A program made the position numbers and the translations under genes. DNA of 46,900 nt from a virus: positions 1 to 46,900 of the IMG/VR virus record IMGVR_UViG_3300034093_000785. The stretch is one strand, 5' to 3'. Positions 44,093-46,900 of this stretch are shown here, in pieces. Numbering within the stretch: position 1 is the stretch's first letter; the number at the start of each line of letters is the position of its first letter. Below the pieces are notes generated by a model, which was not told the DNA's origin, did no database searches, and was given only the letters and a program-made list of their open reading frames with translations.

Positions 44093-45496
44093 ATGGCAGA
44101 AGTATTAAATTTAGGAATAGGAGCAGGAACAAATTCATCTGAGGTGTTTAATTTAAACACTCCAAATCCTTTTGCTATATCTCAAGATTACATGAACAAG
44201 GCTATCGCTATGCGAGAGAAGTCTTTAGCGAGAGATGTAGAAAATGAAAAGGAAAGACAAGAGAGATTGGATGATTTTCTATCTAAGGTTGATAGTGTTG
44301 ATCCTAAGTGGGCTAATGCAAATTTAGAATTAAACAATCTTATCAACAACTACGGAGACCAAATTTCTGAATATAGAGCGCAAGGAAAGCCATTGACAAA
44401 AGAGTTTTATAAGAGCATTAACGAAGCTCAAAGGGCTATTAAAAATAGAGCGTCTATAAATGAGAAGAACTTCACTAAGTATTCTCAGATAATGGCTGAG
44501 ATGTCTGCTCATCCTGAACTATATTCAAGAGAAGATGTGGACGCTTTTGAATCAGAAGTTAGTAAGGCTTATGAGAAAGAGGATGGTGGTATTGAGGCTG
44601 CTGAACCAATTTTAAATTCTTGGCAAAAAAAGATAGGTCCTATCAATGTTGTTGATAAATACATAGAAGGTAACTTCTTGCCACAATCAAAAGACAAGAC
44701 AGGATACTTAAAGGCTACAGATGAGAAGGAATTTAAGAGCAGTGTTAACAGCTACTGGGACTCATTGACAATGCCTGAAAAGAAAAAGATTTACGATCAG
44801 TATGTTAGGACTGGTAGAATAGATTCTGAACAAGTTGCAGGTGTTGAAGGTACTGAAGATCAGGCTAAGATGATTGAATTAATCGAGCAAGATGTTAGAC
44901 CTAAGATGGAATTTGATAAGACTCCTCCTACTTACAGAGGTGGTGGTGGAGGCGGAACTACTCCGAAAGAAAAAACTAAGTTTGCAGCTCAACCGATTAA
45001 AGGATTCCCTCAAGATGAAATGAGAAAGATTGCATTGGGTGACGGTCAAGGTGGTGGTGTTGAATCAAGGGTATTGCAAAGTAGATATTCTGGAAATAAA
45101 AATATAATTCCTTATTATATGGAATACTTAGGACCTGGACAAGTATCAGGAGGTAATGAACCGGGTTGGTACATATTTGGTAAAGAGTCTAAGGAAGCTA
45201 GTTCTAAAGAAATAAAACCAGGAGAATCTGAAGAGGCAGTAATAGCGCAATACTCAACAGAAACTGGAGTAAATCCAAATGATGTTGATTATAAAAGAAT
45301 AGGAAACACAATTAAGTTTTATAAATTAGAAGATGCTATAGTTCCTTATGATTTGAATATTGCATCTATGGAACTTTATGGAATCCCAAGTATTGAGGCT
45401 GTTGCAAGTGCTGAAAAGTTAAAAATGCCAGGAACATCAGGTGGTAGCTCAGTTAATACTCAGAGTAAAAAAGGTTGGAATCCAAACGGAAATTAA
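44093..45496 (+). CDS. Internal virion protein-like, 467 aa
   Basis: A 467-residue hydrophilic, helical protein (MAEVLNLGIGAGTNSSEVFN...). The first 250 residues are long charged helices (MNKAIAMREKSLARDVENEKERQERLDDFL is one), followed by a Gly-rich linker (YRGGGGGGTTPKEKTK) and a smaller C-terminal domain with KGFPQDEMRKIAL and ETGVNPNDVDYKR. The Gly run separates two domains. In place and composition it fits a T7 gp15-like core protein, ejected into the host ahead of the DNA. No catalytic motif seen. Confidence 0.65.
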   Translation: MAEVLNLGIGAGTNSSEVFNLNTPNPFAISQDYMNKAIAMREKSLARDVENEKERQERLDDFLSKVDSVDPKWANANLELNNLINNYGDQISEYRAQGKPLTKEFYKSINEAQRAIKNRASINEKNFTKYSQIMAEMSAHPELYSREDVDAFESEVSKAYEKEDGGIEAAEPILNSWQKKIGPINVVDKYIEGNFLPQSKDKTGYLKATDEKEFKSSVNSYWDSLTMPEKKKIYDQYVRTGRIDSEQVAGVEGTEDQAKMIELIEQDVRPKMEFDKTPPTYRGGGGGGTTPKEKTKFAAQPIKGFPQDEMRKIALGDGQGGGVESRVLQSRYSGNKNIIPYYMEYLGPGQVSGGNEPGWYIFGKESKEASSKEIKPGESEEAVIAQYSTETGVNPNDVDYKRIGNTIKFYKLEDAIVPYDLNIASMELYGIPSIEAVASAEKLKMPGTSGGSSVNTQSKKGWNPNGN

Positions 45497-45508
45497 ATAT
45501 AATTTAGA

Positions 45509-46900
45509 ATGAATAACGAATACGTTACAGGACTACATAAATATTTACAAGGTCAATACGGATCTGAATTTCAATTAAATGAACAGCAGTTCCAAGAGAA
45601 ATTGAATAATGACCCAGAATATGTTAATGGATTGTATGGTTATTTGCAAGGTCAATATGGCTCTCAATTTACATTAAGTCCTGAAGAGTTTTCGGGTAAA
45701 GTAAAAAAAAAAGACCAATCGCAGAGTGGTTACGGTCAAACCCAACCTGGCAGTGGCTCAAGCAATTCCCAAGATGAGCTTTTGCGTAGAGCAAAAGAAA
45801 TGGGGTGGAATACAGTTGAAGAATATAAAAGGGCTGATTGGAAAAAAAATAGAGGGTTTGCTGATTTTAATAGGTTTCAAGAAGAGCAAGGTTTTGGTAT
45901 AGAAAAACAACCAGAACCTCAGATTGAAAAGATTCCGGTCAAGGCTAAGGAGAGATGGGAAGATGAAAGTATTAGTGCCACTAAGAGATTAGAAGAGTGG
46001 TATAAGGCTAACCCTACACCAAGATATCCTACTGAAAGTGATTTAGCTCCAGAGGAATTAAGAAAGGCTGCTGAATTAGAGCAGTCAGGCTCTAGTCTTT
46101 ATGATACATCAAAGTTGTCCGATTCTGAAAAAAAGAAATACGAGACTGTTCAGCAGGCTAAACAAGACATTGAAAAAAGAGTTACTGCTACTGAAATAGC
46201 AGGTAGAGGTAATGTTGATTTCTTCTTAGATTATTACGATAAGAATAAAGATAAATTATCTGAATTTAATTATGACGATGCTTTAAAGACATTGTCTGAT
46301 TTCAAAAAAGATTTACAGAAAAAATATGGCCCTAATTTTCAGGTTACTGATTTAAGTCCTGAAGATGCTGAAATGTATGATCAATTATCTAACGCTGTTA
46401 TAAGTGTAGAAGATCAAATAACTCAAGACTATTTAAACTCATTAAAGTCAACTGGTAAAGATAAAGAGGAGGTAGAAAAGTATGAGGAGATAATGAATCG
46501 CAGGGCTTCTGATCCTGATTTAAGATACGAGGTGTTTGCTGATGCTAACGGAGTTTTGAGAAGAAGACCTACTGGTACTGATCAGTATGCGATGATGAAT
46601 GGAAGGATTGCTATAAAGAAAGACTTTGATTTTGCTGAGGAGGATAGATTTTTAAGGGAGTTTGAGAACAAGGCTATAAAGACTAGAACTGATGCCAAAC
46701 TAATGAAGTTAGGTAGGATGAAGTTGGATAAGCCTTGGGGTAATTTCTTCAATGATTTAGAGCCTAAATACAATCAGATTGGCACTGTTAATGACAATTT
46801 CAATCAGTTATTTACAGATCTTAATGAAGGTAAGATTTCACAAGAAGATGCTAAAATTAAGTATGATGAATTAAAAGGTCAATTAGACTCTTTAAATAAA
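45509..46900 (+). CDS. Partial large internal virion protein (464+ aa)
   Basis: An open frame from ATG 45,509 to the right edge, 464 codons without a stop. The N-terminus holds two tandem repeats of about 31 residues: EYVTGLHKYLQGQYGSEFQL and EYVNGLYGYLQGQYGSQFTL, each followed by a QFQEKL/EFSGKV-type segment. Then a Gln/Ser-rich linker (SQSGYGQTQPGSGSSNSQ) and a long acidic helical part. In T7-like phages the last internal virion protein is very large and may carry a lytic transglycosylase or other enzyme; nothing of that kind is visible in this part. Confidence 0.8.
   Translation, partial: MNNEYVTGLHKYLQGQYGSEFQLNEQQFQEKLNNDPEYVNGLYGYLQGQYGSQFTLSPEEFSGKVKKKDQSQSGYGQTQPGSGSSNSQDELLRRAKEMGWNTVEEYKRADWKKNRGFADFNRFQEEQGFGIEKQPEPQIEKIPVKAKERWEDESISATKRLEEWYKANPTPRYPTESDLAPEELRKAAELEQSGSSLYDTSKLSDSEKKKYETVQQAKQDIEKRVTATEIAGRGNVDFFLDYYDKNKDKLSEFNYDDALKTLSDFKKDLQKKYGPNFQVTDLSPEDAEMYDQLSNAVISVEDQITQDYLNSLKSTGKDKEEVEKYEEIMNRRASDPDLRYEVFADANGVLRRRPTGTDQYAMMNGRIAIKKDFDFAEEDRFLREFENKAIKTRTDAKLMKLGRMKLDKPWGNFFNDLEPKYNQIGTVNDNFNQLFTDLNEGKISQEDAKIKYDELKGQLDSLNK

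Overview
The window is about 47 kb of an AT-rich, tailed double-stranded DNA phage that very probably infects a member of the Bacteroidota. Grounds for the host call: several promoters fit the Bacteroidota pattern TTTG / ~19-20 bp / TAnnTTTG (best in the divergent region 21,564-21,715); Shine-Dalgarno sequences are largely absent, with A-rich leaders before the ATG; and many small proteins are of types common in Bacteroidota phages. No integrase, DNA polymerase, RNA polymerase or recognisable lysis gene is seen. No tail sheath or tape measure is seen, and the tail-stabilisation-like and internal-virion-like proteins suggest a short-tailed (podovirus-like) particle. The last gene runs off the right edge and a small one runs off the left edge, so this is not shown to be a complete genome.

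Layout. Positions 1-21,563 are read leftward (minus strand): a dense set of mostly small, often ATGA-overlapping genes. They include nucleases (PD-(D/E)XK at 2,003; endonuclease VII at 2,784), a pair of fibre-like proteins with a shared N-terminus (3,866-5,281), a GroES-like protein, a RecT annealase with a RecE-like exonuclease (5,901-8,365), a Mom-like DNA-modification gene inside a cassette-like insert (8,863-9,670), two proteins resembling DnaA domain IV (11,962 and 17,610), a PAPS-reductase-like PP-loop protein, a T7 gp4-like primase-helicase and a lambda O-like replication initiator. Positions 21,716-46,900 are read rightward: lysine-rich small proteins, an SSB-like DUF3127 protein, a metallophosphoesterase, a tandem GroES-like protein, terminase, portal, scaffold, major capsid, head-tail connector and tail proteins, a 1,324-residue tail-stabilisation-like protein and internal virion proteins.

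The most striking non-coding structure is a replication/control network. A 9-bp motif CACTWGTAT occurs six times in 66 bp inside the initiator gene beside an AT-rich stretch. It recurs between the -33 and -7 boxes of that gene's own promoter, upstream of the DnaA-like gene, near 7.48 kb, and in a 930-bp gene-free region (16,680-17,609). That region also carries eight 18-bp dyads (GTTGnnnnnnAATACAAC-like), two DnaA-box-like repeats and a phased AGGGTW run. Initiator, DnaA-domain-IV-like proteins, primase-helicase and SSB-like protein plausibly act together on these sites.

Other highlights are a strongly structured RNA region ending in a cloverleaf-like element (818-1,140), the mom insert bounded by nested repeats with an attC-like palindrome, an acidic tail ending in Phe shared by helicase and SSB-like protein, and a cysteine/glycine knot in a virion protein.
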